From positions 1 through 50,394 of the forward strand of contig JANQGC010000342.1 of the NCBI GenBank assembly GCA_028277515.1: a stretch of DNA of 50,394 nt. The letters run 5' to 3'. The stretch comes from Anaerolineae bacterium. Lineage in GTDB: Bacteria; Chloroflexota; Anaerolineae; Promineifilales; Promineifilaceae. The notes below the pieces were generated by a model. That model ran no database searches. It was not told the DNA's origin and saw nothing but the letters and a program-made list of their open reading frames with translations. Both the position numbers and the translations under genes were made by a program. Position 1 is the stretch's first letter. Each line of letters starts with the position of its first letter. Below are positions 41,437-50,218 of the stretch, in pieces.

Positions 41437-42603
41437 ATGGGAAAAACAGCAGATGTCATCATTATCGGTGGAGGTATCCAGGGGGCGAGCCTCGCTTTTC
41501 ACCTGGCAAAAAGGGGAGTGCAGCCCCTTGTTTTGGAACAGCGATTTTTGGCGGCGGAGGCCACGGGCCGTTCCAGCGGACTGGTGCGCATGCATTATGA
41601 TTTGGAGCTGGAATCTCGGCTGGCATGGATCTCCTTGCGATATTTTCAAAATTGGGAGGAAATGGTCGGTGGGGACTGTGGTTTTACCAAAACCGGTTTC
41701 CTGAAGATTGTTCCCCTGGAATATGAAGAACAACTCAAGGCTAATGTGGTCATGCAACAGAAGATTGGCATTAACAGCCGTTTGATTTCGGCCGAAGAGG
41801 TTCGCGAATTAGCGCCATATATGAAGGTTGGTGATTTTAATTTAGCGGCTTATGAACCGGATTCAGGCTATGCCGATCCCAGCGCGACTACGTTGTCGTT
41901 GATGAACGCCGCGCGGGAAGGAGGGGCTGAATTGGTGCAGGAGTGCCGGGTGACAGGCATGCACATAAAAGGAGGCAGCATCAGCGGCATTTCCACGAAC
42001 AAAGGTGATTTTTATGGACCTGTTGTGGTTAATGCGGCGGGTGCCTGGGCGGCCGAAGTGGCGCGGATGGCCGGTTTGGAAATTCCAGTTGAGGTGTGGA
42101 AACATGACACCATATTCATCCGCCACCCTCACCATTTAGAGAAGCATCTTACAGTAATAGACGATATAAATTCGATGTATTTTCGTCCGGAAACGGGAGG
42201 CCTAACTTTAATTGGCCTTGAGGATGGCAATCCAACCGGTCAAACCCCTGCGGAATTAGACGAGGGGATTGATCCCGGTTTTGTTGACCGGGCAGTGGAA
42301 AGGCTCTGTATCCGCATCCCGGAGATGGAGCAGGGTTCCCTGCACAGTGCTCACGGCGGGTTGGATGGCATCACGCCGGACCAGCGGGCGATCCTGGGAG
42401 CCGCCGGGCCGGATGGGTTTTACCTGGATTGTGGCTTCAGCGGCACCGGTTTTAAGATCGGTCCGGCGGTAGGTTTGTGTATGTCCGAGTTAATTGTGGA
42501 CGGCCGTTCGCAGACAATGGATCTATCACCTTTTTCCTTATCCCGTTTTTCTGAGGGTAAAGAACTGAAGGGGGAACACGCTTATGATGATATTTGGCGC
42601 TAA
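41437..42603 (+). CDS. FAD-dependent oxidoreductase (DAO family)
   Basis: A 388-residue D-amino-acid/sarcosine/glycine oxidase-like flavoenzyme. GGGIQGASLAFHLAKRG (about 11-27) is the FAD-binding Rossmann loop, VLEQ the ribose-binding end of strand 2, and GLDGITPDQRAILGAAGPDG with GCGFSGTGFKIGP-like GFSGTGFK the C-terminal FAD contacts. No subunit partners of heterotetrameric sarcosine oxidase are nearby. AGGAG precedes ATG 41437 (12 bp after the EEP gene), so the two are probably co-transcribed. The amine or acid substrate is not determined. Confidence 0.9.
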   Translation: MGKTADVIIIGGGIQGASLAFHLAKRGVQPLVLEQRFLAAEATGRSSGLVRMHYDLELESRLAWISLRYFQNWEEMVGGDCGFTKTGFLKIVPLEYEEQLKANVVMQQKIGINSRLISAEEVRELAPYMKVGDFNLAAYEPDSGYADPSATTLSLMNAAREGGAELVQECRVTGMHIKGGSISGISTNKGDFYGPVVVNAAGAWAAEVARMAGLEIPVEVWKHDTIFIRHPHHLEKHLTVIDDINSMYFRPETGGLTLIGLEDGNPTGQTPAELDEGIDPGFVDRAVERLCIRIPEMEQGSLHSAHGGLDGITPDQRAILGAAGPDGFYLDCGFSGTGFKIGPAVGLCMSELIVDGRSQTMDLSPFSLSRFSEGKELKGEHAYDDIWR

Positions 42604-42766
42604 ACCATCGTAAACGTCTGCTATGGATTCGTGTCTAGGCCATAACCAACGAAGGAGCGAGGACATATTTCCCATACGACAGAACCAGACAACTTGTGGC
42701 CCGTTCTCTATTTAGCCTCGAAACAAGTTAACATAACACAATCTCGCTCCCTGTTCCCTGCACCTG

Positions 42767-44911
42767 CTACTCTAACTGCAGTTCTTCGCCCAGCAGATAA
42801 TGGCTAAACCAGTTCAGGTTTTGAAACATCACCGCATGGTTCTCCCGTGGTTTGGTGATCGGGTGTCCCATGCCGGGGAAGATGAACAACTCCACCGGCA
42901 CTCCCATCTCCTTCAACGCGCGATAAAGCTCCATCGCATTGGACACAGGCACGCGGCGGTCGTCAGAACCATGCTGAATAAGCGTCGGCGTCTGCGCCTT
43001 GGCGATATTGCTAAGTGGCGCGCTCTTTTCGTACGCTTCGCGAGCGCGGAAGGGAGAAACAGAAAGATAATCGACGGTGAAGTCGGGAATATCGGTGCTG
43101 ATATGGTAAGTGTACCAATCCGCAATTCCCGCACCGACGGAAATGGCCGCGAACTTATCAGAGTGCAAACCGGCGAACGCGGAAATATAGCCGCCCTGAG
43201 ACCAACCCATGCAGCCAACCCGTTTTTCATCTACAAAACCAAGATTGGCCATATGCTCAATGCCGCTTTCCAGATCCCAGAGATCCCCAGTTCCCAGGTT
43301 ATCGACATTTAATTCAGCAAATGCCTGGCCGCGCCCAAGCGAACCGCGGTAGTTTGGTTGGAGCACCAGAAAATCCTTATTAACGAACTGCACCCCTGGA
43401 TAGTAAGCGAGTTCATAAGAACCGATTAGATATTCTTCAGAAAACCACCTTGGTCCGCCATGCACCACGAATACAAGCGGGTAATGGTGCTGTGGATCAA
43501 AGTTAGACGGCTTGCGCAAAACACCTTCGATCTCCGTGCCATCCTTACTCAGCCAGCGGACCGTTTCCACTGTGCCTAGATCCCACGATTCCAGCGCCTG
43601 GCCAAATTTGGTGATCTGTTTTATCGGTCGCGACCCATCTACATGCGCTGGTTCGATTAAATAAACCTCCGGAAAAGTTGTGCTGTTGGCACCTATGAAG
43701 GTGAGATTACCCGCATCGCTGGCGTGAAATCCGCCGCTAACAGAGCGGCCATCTAGCTCTATTTGCCTAACCTCATCCTCCCCAAATCTCGCCAGGTGAA
43801 TTTTTGTGCTATCCACATAAGTGCCGAAAACACCTCCCTCAGCCCATTGCCTTTCCAGCACTTCACGGTCAAGTGGGGCAGAGATGTTAACCATCTTATC
43901 TAAAAAATCCTCCGGCGTTGATGCGTTAGTTGCATTTTCCAGCTCAATGAGCCAAAGGTCCCCCAACGTATACATTTTCTCGTCTCGTCCTTGGTAATAA
44001 ACCAACAGTCGCTTCCCGTCGGGTGACACGGCCGTCAGGTAAGCGGCGCGGGGCAGATTCAGGCGGCTTATCGTACCAAGATAAGAAAGGTCATCCTCCG
44101 CTTCATCTTTTTCCTCCCCAGAATCAGCAACTGTCGACTTTTCTGTTTGGCGTTGGATATACTCAGAGACGGCCGCATCCGCATCGAGGCTGATCTGGTA
44201 ACTGCTGGTCTCAAGTCGATAGACCAGGTCGTCTCGCGTCCAGCAGTTGAGATATACCGCATCTCCAGCTGGGGATGGATAGACGCTCTGAATGGCCAGC
44301 GGCTCCTCGAGCAGTTGGCTCAGTTCGATAACAGGCATGACTAGATCTTCCGCTTCCTCTTCTGTACAAGCCTTTTCCTGCTGCCGGTACTCCTTCAACC
44401 TCTCGAGATCGACGTAGTAAAGCGCCAAACTGCTCTCCTCCTGCTCGAAGTGGACGTACTTGCCAAATTTTGCCGCCCGCTTTCTCTTCTCCTCGCGCTG
44501 CGAGTCTCGAGCCAGATAGAGCAGCCCACCGGCGAAGGGTTCAAACCATTCAACCCCATTTTTATGATTGGTCACCGCCCACCCTTCACCGGCAAGCCCT
44601 TTATAGAGCCAGACCTGTGCCTCGCCATTCCCTTCAAGATCTTTTTTTTGTAAAGCCAATGTCTGACTATCAACCCAGGCCATCTGCTGCACATCACCAG
44701 TCCGCGTGATCTGCTGTGTCGTTTCCGTGGCCAGATCAAATACAGTGCACCGATGTTCATACCGGTTCTCTCGCCAATTGGTGGTATGCACTTTAATAGC
44801 GATCTTGCTTCCATCAGCGTTTATCCGGACAGCAGCCGGCACATTTACCATGACCATATCCCGCAAACTGGGTTGGTAACCAGAAGTTGATTCCTTATTT
44901 TCTGCTGGCAT
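42767..44911 (-). CDS. S9-family (prolyl oligopeptidase/acylaminoacyl) peptidase
   Basis: A 714-residue serine peptidase. The N-terminal 440 residues form a beta-propeller with repeated KIAIKVHTTNWRENR- and YPSPAGDAVYL-like blades; the C-terminal alpha/beta-hydrolase carries GWSQGG (Ser571), GSDDRRVP (Asp 650/651) and GMGHP (His683), the catalytic triad in order. No signal peptide is visible, so it is likely cytosolic. ATG 44911 follows AGGAG. It is convergent with the FAD oxidoreductase and monocistronic as far as I can see. Length and motif order are typical. Confidence 0.92.
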   Translation of the reverse strand: MPAENKESTSGYQPSLRDMVMVNVPAAVRINADGSKIAIKVHTTNWRENRYEHRCTVFDLATETTQQITRTGDVQQMAWVDSQTLALQKKDLEGNGEAQVWLYKGLAGEGWAVTNHKNGVEWFEPFAGGLLYLARDSQREEKRKRAAKFGKYVHFEQEESSLALYYVDLERLKEYRQQEKACTEEEAEDLVMPVIELSQLLEEPLAIQSVYPSPAGDAVYLNCWTRDDLVYRLETSSYQISLDADAAVSEYIQRQTEKSTVADSGEEKDEAEDDLSYLGTISRLNLPRAAYLTAVSPDGKRLLVYYQGRDEKMYTLGDLWLIELENATNASTPEDFLDKMVNISAPLDREVLERQWAEGGVFGTYVDSTKIHLARFGEDEVRQIELDGRSVSGGFHASDAGNLTFIGANSTTFPEVYLIEPAHVDGSRPIKQITKFGQALESWDLGTVETVRWLSKDGTEIEGVLRKPSNFDPQHHYPLVFVVHGGPRWFSEEYLIGSYELAYYPGVQFVNKDFLVLQPNYRGSLGRGQAFAELNVDNLGTGDLWDLESGIEHMANLGFVDEKRVGCMGWSQGGYISAFAGLHSDKFAAISVGAGIADWYTYHISTDIPDFTVDYLSVSPFRAREAYEKSAPLSNIAKAQTPTLIQHGSDDRRVPVSNAMELYRALKEMGVPVELFIFPGMGHPITKPRENHAVMFQNLNWFSHYLLGEELQLE

Positions 44912-45028
44912 ATATACTTCCTGCTCCTTTTGTTTAATCCGGATCGTAATGTTGAGTAATCTAATTATTCATTAGAGGACGTTTACGGATGCAAATGGTT
45001 AATACCTATCCATGGACGGCTATTGTCG

Positions 45029-45754
45029 TTATTCGTCAATTGAGCCGACTTCCCCCAGGCCATTGATTTCCTGAGTCACCTGCGGTTTGCCAACATAATT
45101 GACATTGCCACCGCCATCAATGGTGACATCTAATGTATCACTTGCCCATATGGTCGCTGACCCCAGGCCATTGATGGCCACTTCGGCCATTTCGCTGGCC
45201 AGATTGCGTGCATTATAATTGCCACCACCATCGATTTGCACACTTTGATCGCCAACTTCACCATCGCCGAGATCAAGATTTCCAAGCCCATTAATGACAA
45301 CATCTAACTCATCCGCTGTCAACGTCTGGGCATTTATCTCGCCTCCACCATTGATGCTCAACGCCAGTTTCGGGGTTTGCAAATCAATAATATCCACGTT
45401 ACCCAAACCATTGACCTCAATTTCTTCCAAATCTTGCACAGTCAGATAGTAAAACACGCCTTGTGTCGGGACAATATTAATCCCCCGGCGAATGGTTAAA
45501 TTCAACGTTTGACTTTCTACTTCCGTTTCCAGGTATTGCAATAGATTTTCTTCCGCTTCAATGCGTAATGATTCCCGGTCGCCTTGTTCGATGAATATCG
45601 TGCCCACACCATCAAGGGCGACGGCATTAAAGCCGCTGACCTCGCGGTTTTCCTCGCTCATATCACCTGTTCCGCGCACAACGCGCATCGTGTCACAGGC
45701 TGAGAACAAGATGGTTCCAAATAAAAGTGCTGTGATTAATATCATTCGTTTCAT
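45029..45754 (-). CDS. Head-GIN domain lipoprotein (DUF2807)
   Basis: A 241-residue lipoprotein: hydrophobic start with lipobox LFSAC (Cys20), then a beta-helical head-GIN domain. The domain shows alternating NGLGN and GGGN/DGGGN turns at regular spacing (for example VNGLGNVDI, INGGGEINA, INGLGNLDL, IDGGGNYNA), a regular beta-solenoid. It would be exported and lipid-anchored. ATG 45754 follows AAGGAAG. A role in cell-surface binding is guessed from family only. It is about 240 bp from the next gene and looks monocistronic. Confidence 0.88.
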   Translation of the reverse strand: MKRMILITALLFGTILFSACDTMRVVRGTGDMSEENREVSGFNAVALDGVGTIFIEQGDRESLRIEAEENLLQYLETEVESQTLNLTIRRGINIVPTQGVFYYLTVQDLEEIEVNGLGNVDIIDLQTPKLALSINGGGEINAQTLTADELDVVINGLGNLDLGDGEVGDQSVQIDGGGNYNARNLASEMAEVAINGLGSATIWASDTLDVTIDGGGNVNYVGKPQVTQEINGLGEVGSIDE

Positions 45755-45929
45755 GGTTTTCTTCCTTGTGAATTTCCTTTTATCGCAAAAGCCATTCCCA
45801 CATTATTTTTCATTAATCTTTACGATTATGGCAGGCGTTAGTTGCGTAAGTGGCTCACCGGCAATGGTTTGGTAGGTATCAGAAAAGCGGCTGATTTCGG
45901 CCGTTTCCCAAGCCGGCTGAGCAAGGAAG

Positions 45930-45964
45930 AAAAGAGGTTGCCGGCAGGAAATGCCGGCAACCTC
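45930..45964 (-). terminator. Intrinsic terminator after the OsmC gene
   Basis: GAGGTTGCCGGC (45934-45945) pairs perfectly with GCCGGCAACCTC (45953-45964) over a 7-nt loop. On the minus strand the stem is followed by TTTT (45930-45933). Confidence 0.85.
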
Positions 45965-45993
45965 CTAATAACTTCGGGACTCCCAAAGATTGT

Positions 45994-46428
45994 TTATCCC
46001 AGAGGTAAACGGGTGTTTTGATCCTCATTCAATATTTCGTATGTGCTGGTGAATACCTCAAATTGTGGTGGTTGTTCGAGGTGTTTCTTCACAGCACATT
46101 GATCGGCGGCGCGGATGACAGCCGTTTTATACTTTTCCGGGAAGGATGGCGGCAGTTGAATATCCAACATAACCTTACCGATCATTCCCGTCAGCGGATC
46201 GGATTGCAAGCTCTGGACGATGCGCACACCTTCAGTTGAAATTCCGCGCTGCTTGCAAAAACTTAGAACATAAATTCCGGTGCAGGTGCCGATGGAAGCC
46301 AGAAAAGTGGCAAAAGGAGTGGGAGCGGAACCGTTGCCGTGCGGACCTGGCTGGTCAGTTGGAATGGTGTATGGGCCGAAATTGGCATCCACGCGCAACC
46401 CCCCAGGAAAATCAATCGTCATATTCAT
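45994..46428 (-). CDS. OsmC-family protein
   Basis: A 144-residue OsmC/Ohr-like protein, probably a thiol peroxidase-type or related reductase. The two cysteines expected for the active site are present: Cys49 in SIGTCTGIYV and Cys111 in ADQCAVKKHL. The frame extends to 46524, but ATG 46428 (MNMTIDFPGG) has GGAG 8 nt upstream and gives the typical family length, so I use it. A clear terminator follows. It is divergent from the ECF sigma factor gene. Confidence 0.88.
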   Translation of the reverse strand: MNMTIDFPGGLRVDANFGPYTIPTDQPGPHGNGSAPTPFATFLASIGTCTGIYVLSFCKQRGISTEGVRIVQSLQSDPLTGMIGKVMLDIQLPPSFPEKYKTAVIRAADQCAVKKHLEQPPQFEVFTSTYEILNEDQNTRLPLG

Positions 46429-46582
46429 CTTAATTTCTCCAATTCTGTTCCGGACTATTTCTGCCGGATAAATTATTTTGTTGTTTGTTAAAGCATTTGG
46501 CTGGGGTCCAGTCAAATACCTCATATTCTATTAGATGCAGCTTAATCAAAAAGGTGACATTTCATCCGAGAGCAGATCAAAG

Positions 46583-46611
46583 GTGACCGGCCACTGCTGC
46601 CTTGTTATAAT
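46583..46611 (+). promoter_or_regulatory. Probable leaderless promoter of the ECF sigma factor gene
   Basis: GTGACC (46583-46588) and TATAAT (46606-46611) are spaced by 17 bp; the ATG at 46620 is only 8 nt after the -10, so transcription should start at or next to the start codon. AAGGTGAC is repeated at 46551-46558 and 46580-46587. Confidence 0.6.
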
Positions 46612-46619
46612 GGGCAGCT

Positions 46620-47222
46620 ATGCATGAATTCCCCTCTGACAGTGAAATTCTGGCTCGAATTAAAGCTGGCGACATGGCAGCCTGCAATGTTTGCATCGAA
46701 AAACACGAACCTATGCTGCGCAAGGTGGCATTGGATTTACTGCATAATGAAGCGGATGCCGAGGATGTGGTGCAGGAATCATTTATGAATGCTTTTAAGG
46801 CCATCAGCTCTTTTGAAGGACGATCGACGCTGGGAACCTGGCTTTATCGCATCGCCTATAATAATGCCCTGATGCGCCTGCGTCGCAAAGCACCGGAAAA
46901 AGTATCTGTGGAGATGGCCCTGGAAGGAGTCGATAATGGTTTCTCCGTACCTCCTGAATTTTATGATTGGTGTTGTCTGCCCGAAGAAGATTTTTCCAAC
47001 GCCGAAATCAGGGAGCAGCTCGATCAGGCGTTCAGAAAGCTGTCACCCAATCTGAGAAGTGCCTTTGTTTATCGTGAACTTCGTGGGCTGTCTACGCGGG
47101 AAACGGCCGAAACGTTGAACATTTCTGAGGATGCCGTCAAGACGCGTCTGCGCCGGGCACGGCTGGAGCTGCGCCAGGAAATGAGTCCCTATTTGTCAAA
47201 TGAACAGATATTAAAGCGATAG
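46620..47222 (+). CDS. ECF RNA polymerase sigma factor
   Basis: A 200-residue sigma-70 family factor of the ECF type. Region 2 (about 22-92) has NEADAEDVVQESFMNAFKAI and GTWLYRIAYNNALMRLRR; region 4 (about 135-190) has LSPNLRSAFVYRELRGLSTRETAETLNISEDAVKTRLRRAR shown here by its ends LRSAFVYRE and VKTRLRRAR. It directs polymerase to a dedicated set of promoters. No anti-sigma factor lies adjacent; the next gene, 9 bp downstream, is a membrane/spermidine-synthase-like fusion. The gene lacks a Shine-Dalgarno site because the promoter appears leaderless. Confidence 0.92.
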   Translation: MHEFPSDSEILARIKAGDMAACNVCIEKHEPMLRKVALDLLHNEADAEDVVQESFMNAFKAISSFEGRSTLGTWLYRIAYNNALMRLRRKAPEKVSVEMALEGVDNGFSVPPEFYDWCCLPEEDFSNAEIREQLDQAFRKLSPNLRSAFVYRELRGLSTRETAETLNISEDAVKTRLRRARLELRQEMSPYLSNEQILKR

Positions 47223-47231
47223 ACACAATTA

Positions 47232-49376
47232 ATGCCTTATTATTTTTACGCGATTAGCGTTTTCCTTTCAGCCTTTCTTCTTTTTCAAATTCAGCCAATG
47301 ATCGGCAAGTTTCTCCTGCCCTGGTATGGGGGAACACCTACGGTTTGGTCGACGATATTATTGTTTTCCCAGGTCGTTTTAACCGGCGGATATGCCTATG
47401 CATACTGGTTGTTAGGGCGCAAGAAGACGCGGCTGCAAGGGACAATACACCTGGTTTTGCTGGCCATTTCTCTAGCAGTATTGCTTTACACGACCCTGGC
47501 CTGGCCATCCCCCTTGACACCCCCTTCCGGTTGGGCGCCACAAGCGAATGAGCTGCCTGTGCTGGGTATTTTGCGAATATTGTTGGTGGCCATTGGCGTG
47601 CCGTTTTTATTGCTCTCTTCCACGAGCACCCTGATGCAGTCCTGGTTTCATCGTGATATTCCCGGACGAAGCCCTTATCCCCTCTATGCGCTTTCCAACA
47701 CCGGCTCGCTCATCGCTTTGCTGACTTATCCGATTCTCGTTGAGCCAAACCTGGCGTTATCCACCCAGGCTTATATCTGGTCGATTGGGTATGTGGCTTT
47801 CGTGCTGCTCGTCGGTTACCTGTCCGTCAAAACCTATCGCTGGGTGCAAGTGGCAGAACCGGCACAGGTTGCCCGGGGGAAATTTGAAAGTGCAACAAGA
47901 CCGGCAACCTCTGTTTATCTTCTTTGGATCGCCCTGGCTGCCACTGCCTCTACGCTCTTGATTGCTACCACCAGCCAAATCACGCAGGAAGTAGCAGTGG
48001 TGCCCTTCTTGTGGGTGCTGCCCCTGGTCATTTATTTGCTGACCTTCATCCTGGCTTTTGCCGGAGGCAAGCTCTATTCGCGCTGGATTTATTTGGGCGT
48101 GTTCATAGTCATCATCTTATTGACGCGCATGCTGCTCAGTTTGCCGACGGCCGATGTTATCATCCAGGTATTTACCGTTTCCCTGCTCTTATTTGTAAGC
48201 TGTATGCTGTGCCACAGCGAGCTTTATAAGCTGCGGCCGCTGCCCCAGTATTTACCTTCGTTTTATCTAATGGTTGCCTTAGGGGGCGCGGTTGGCGGGA
48301 TATTCGTCAATCTGGTCGCCCCGGCAATTTTTTCAACCGGGTTCTGGGAATTGCAATTAGGGCTGATCGCCGTTGTGGTCTTGATGGCCATTCTCATTCA
48401 GCGGGAGCCTGGCCGGAGAAAAGGCAAGCGGCGGTCTAAAAAAGGGAAGAAGGATGTTCCCTTTTGGCAAAAGTTCAAGCCGGTCGTCCTTTTCTTAATG
48501 GCTGTCGTGGTTCTGCAAACCGGATTTATCATTTTCTATTCGCGCGAATTATCCGCAGAAACAGAGCTGTCCCTGCGCAATTTTTATGGCGTGCTGCGCG
48601 TTTGGGAAATTAACAATGAGACGCCGGATCTTATCGCTAACCAGTTGACGCATGGCAAGACAGCCCACGGTTTTCAGTTTGATGATGATTCCTTGCGCGC
48701 GCTGCCCACAGCTTATTTTACGCCGGAAAGTGGGGTGGGCTTGTCCATCTTGAACCATACGGCCCGGCCGGGACCGCTGCGTATCGGCGCCCTGGGGTTG
48801 GGCATCGGGGTGGTCAGCACATATGGCGAGCAGGGAGATTTGTTCCGCTTTTATGAGGTGAATCCGGAGGTGATCAGCATCGCCGAAGGTGAGGGGGATT
48901 TTTTCTCCTACCTGGACGATTCCAATGCCGAAGTAGAAGTTGTTGAAGGAGATGCCCGGGTTTCATTAGAACAAGAACTGGCAAATGGTGGATCGCAGGA
49001 TTATGATATATTAATTCTAGATGTGTTCAGTGGGGACACCATGCCCCTTCATCTTTTGACAAGAGAAGCGTTCCAGGTTTATTTGGACCACCTGGCGGAG
49101 GATGGGGTCATCGCCATCAATATTTCTAACCGCCTGTTTAATCTGTATTACCCTATTTATATGCTGGCCGATGAATTTGGTCTGCAAACGGCGCGTATCG
49201 AAAGTCCTGGCGATGGTTTGCAAAGTTATGACGCGGCGTGGATGATGCTGACCAGGAATGAGACATTTTTGCAGCGGCCGCCGATTCAATCTCGCACCCT
49301 GGAACGGCCGTCCATCCCTGATAATCTGCGCCTCTGGACAGACGATTTCAGTAACTTATTCTCGATTTTGAAGTAA
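47232..49376 (+). CDS. Fused membrane/spermidine synthase-like protein
   Basis: A 714-residue protein. The N-terminal 430 residues hold about 12 hydrophobic helices (FLSAFLLFQIQPMIGKFLLPW is a typical start, described by its ends FLSAF and FLLPW); a basic loop RRKGKRRSKKGKK lies near 400. The C-terminal domain (about 465-714) is a Rossmann methyltransferase-type fold: GALGLGIGVVSTYG as SAM-binding loop, YEVNPEVI, and DVFSGDTMPLHLLT. It matches the fused MFS/spermidine synthase family. Whether it makes polyamines is not clear. It follows the ECF gene by 9 bp, hence likely co-transcribed. Confidence 0.85.
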   Translation: MPYYFYAISVFLSAFLLFQIQPMIGKFLLPWYGGTPTVWSTILLFSQVVLTGGYAYAYWLLGRKKTRLQGTIHLVLLAISLAVLLYTTLAWPSPLTPPSGWAPQANELPVLGILRILLVAIGVPFLLLSSTSTLMQSWFHRDIPGRSPYPLYALSNTGSLIALLTYPILVEPNLALSTQAYIWSIGYVAFVLLVGYLSVKTYRWVQVAEPAQVARGKFESATRPATSVYLLWIALAATASTLLIATTSQITQEVAVVPFLWVLPLVIYLLTFILAFAGGKLYSRWIYLGVFIVIILLTRMLLSLPTADVIIQVFTVSLLLFVSCMLCHSELYKLRPLPQYLPSFYLMVALGGAVGGIFVNLVAPAIFSTGFWELQLGLIAVVVLMAILIQREPGRRKGKRRSKKGKKDVPFWQKFKPVVLFLMAVVVLQTGFIIFYSRELSAETELSLRNFYGVLRVWEINNETPDLIANQLTHGKTAHGFQFDDDSLRALPTAYFTPESGVGLSILNHTARPGPLRIGALGLGIGVVSTYGEQGDLFRFYEVNPEVISIAEGEGDFFSYLDDSNAEVEVVEGDARVSLEQELANGGSQDYDILILDVFSGDTMPLHLLTREAFQVYLDHLAEDGVIAINISNRLFNLYYPIYMLADEFGLQTARIESPGDGLQSYDAAWMMLTRNETFLQRPPIQSRTLERPSIPDNLRLWTDDFSNLFSILK

Positions 49377-49378
49377 GA

Positions 49379-49411
49379 AGAGATGTCCAATCTTCAAGAT
49401 TGGACATCTCT
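49379..49411. terminator. Hairpin between convergent genes
   Basis: AGAGATGTCCAATCT (49379-49393) and AGATTGGACATCTCT (49397-49411) form a 15-bp perfect stem with a 3-nt loop at 49394-49396, between the spermidine synthase-like and methyltransferase genes. No T-run, but position suits a shared terminator. Confidence 0.7.
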
Positions 49412-49417
49412 GGAACT

Positions 49418-49951
49418 CTAAAGCGGTTTAAAGCTCAAAGCAGAATAAATCCCACCTAAAAAGCGACTCGGCCTCGTTTCTAACAGTTGGGTATCCTGCA
49501 AGCCAATTTGTCCGGCTATCTTCTGCCAGGTAACAAATGAAATGGGATGGGGAACCCACATATTGCCGCGGTCCACATCATATTCCACCAAAATCAGCCT
49601 GCCCCCAGATCTTAAATAGCCCGTTAATTGGCGCAGCAAGGGATCTTTGCGCCGGTGGAAATGCAATGAATTGGCCATGATCAGGCCGTCCAAAAGTGGG
49701 AGATCGAGCGGTTTTGTGAAATCGGCCGTGCGGTAATGCACATTGTGTCCGGGGAACCGGCCACGTATGGCTCTCTGCTGTTGGCGCAGGCTGCCTTTCT
49801 TCTTGTCGATGGAGTAGATATCGGCCGATGGCCCCACCAGTTCGGCCAGGGCTAAGGTGAAGGCGCCGCTGCCTGAACCGAAATCGGCCCATATCCCACC
49901 CGGCTGGGGGATGCCTTTTTGCAGCAGTGCGACGTGATCCTGATGGTTCAT
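49418..49951 (-). CDS. Class I SAM-dependent methyltransferase
   Basis: A 177-residue Rossmann-fold methyltransferase. WADFGSGSGAFTLALAE (about 21-37) is the SAM-binding motif I, YSIDKKKGSL motif II, FTKPLDLPLLDGLIMANSLHF the region of motif IV-like residues, and GGRLILVEYDVDRGN post-IV. It is of the short ubiquinone/protein/small-molecule type; the acceptor is unknown. ATG 49951 has no clear Shine-Dalgarno; two copies of TCAAGTAAAGAT lie upstream. It is on the minus strand, separate from the FGE gene by a terminator at 50029. Confidence 0.87.
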   Translation of the reverse strand: MNHQDHVALLQKGIPQPGGIWADFGSGSGAFTLALAELVGPSADIYSIDKKKGSLRQQQRAIRGRFPGHNVHYRTADFTKPLDLPLLDGLIMANSLHFHRRKDPLLRQLTGYLRSGGRLILVEYDVDRGNMWVPHPISFVTWQKIAGQIGLQDTQLLETRPSRFLGGIYSALSFKPL

Positions 49952-50028
49952 AATTATCTGAGATAAGATAAGGTAAAACTTGATTTCTCAAGTAAAGATC
50001 AAGTAAAGATTAGGATAGATTGATCTAG

Positions 50029-50059
50029 AAAAGCTGCCAACTTTCAGAAAGCCGGCAGC
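50029..50059 (-). terminator. Intrinsic terminator after the FGE-domain gene
   Basis: On the minus strand GCTGCCGGCTTT pairs with AAAGTTGGCAGC (two G-U pairs) over a CTG loop, 50033-50059, followed by TTTT (50029-50032). The 267-bp gap 49952-50218 also holds copy 4 of the inverted repeat and a GC-rich hairpin. Confidence 0.8.
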
Positions 50060-50082
50060 CCCAACAACATGTGGCGGGTTTT

Positions 50083-50115
50083 AGATGACAGTCACCTCCA
50101 AGGTGACTGTCATCT
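50083..50115. repeat. Dispersed inverted repeat, copy 4 (TGACNGTCAC arms)
   Basis: Perfect 15-bp arms 50083-50097 and 50101-50115 with a 3-nt loop. The arms read ATGACAGTCACCT and its complement; G of the outer GTGAC has become A. Confidence 0.88.
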
Positions 50116-50169
50116 TGCGTCACCTGGACTCGGAAAATTTGCGGCGTTCGCGCAAGCGTGAAAGGATGG

Positions 50170-50186
50170 CTGGGGGTGGCCCCCAG
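50170..50186. other. GC-rich hairpin just downstream of the FGE gene
   Basis: CTGGGGG (50170-50176) and CCCCCAG (50180-50186) flank TGG. It lies 33 bp after the FGE stop codon (50219), past a CTCTGA-rich stretch. A short GC-rich cruciform in this position is known downstream of variable repeats in diversity-generating retroelements. Confidence 0.6.
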
Positions 50187-50218
50187 ACCCCCGATCAGAG
50201 ATTCAGAGGCCAGAGGCA

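Noticed and set aside
42604..42766. Terminator between the FAD oxidoreductase and the S9 peptidase
   Set aside because: Only a loose AACTTGT/ACAAGTT pair with a long loop; not convincing.
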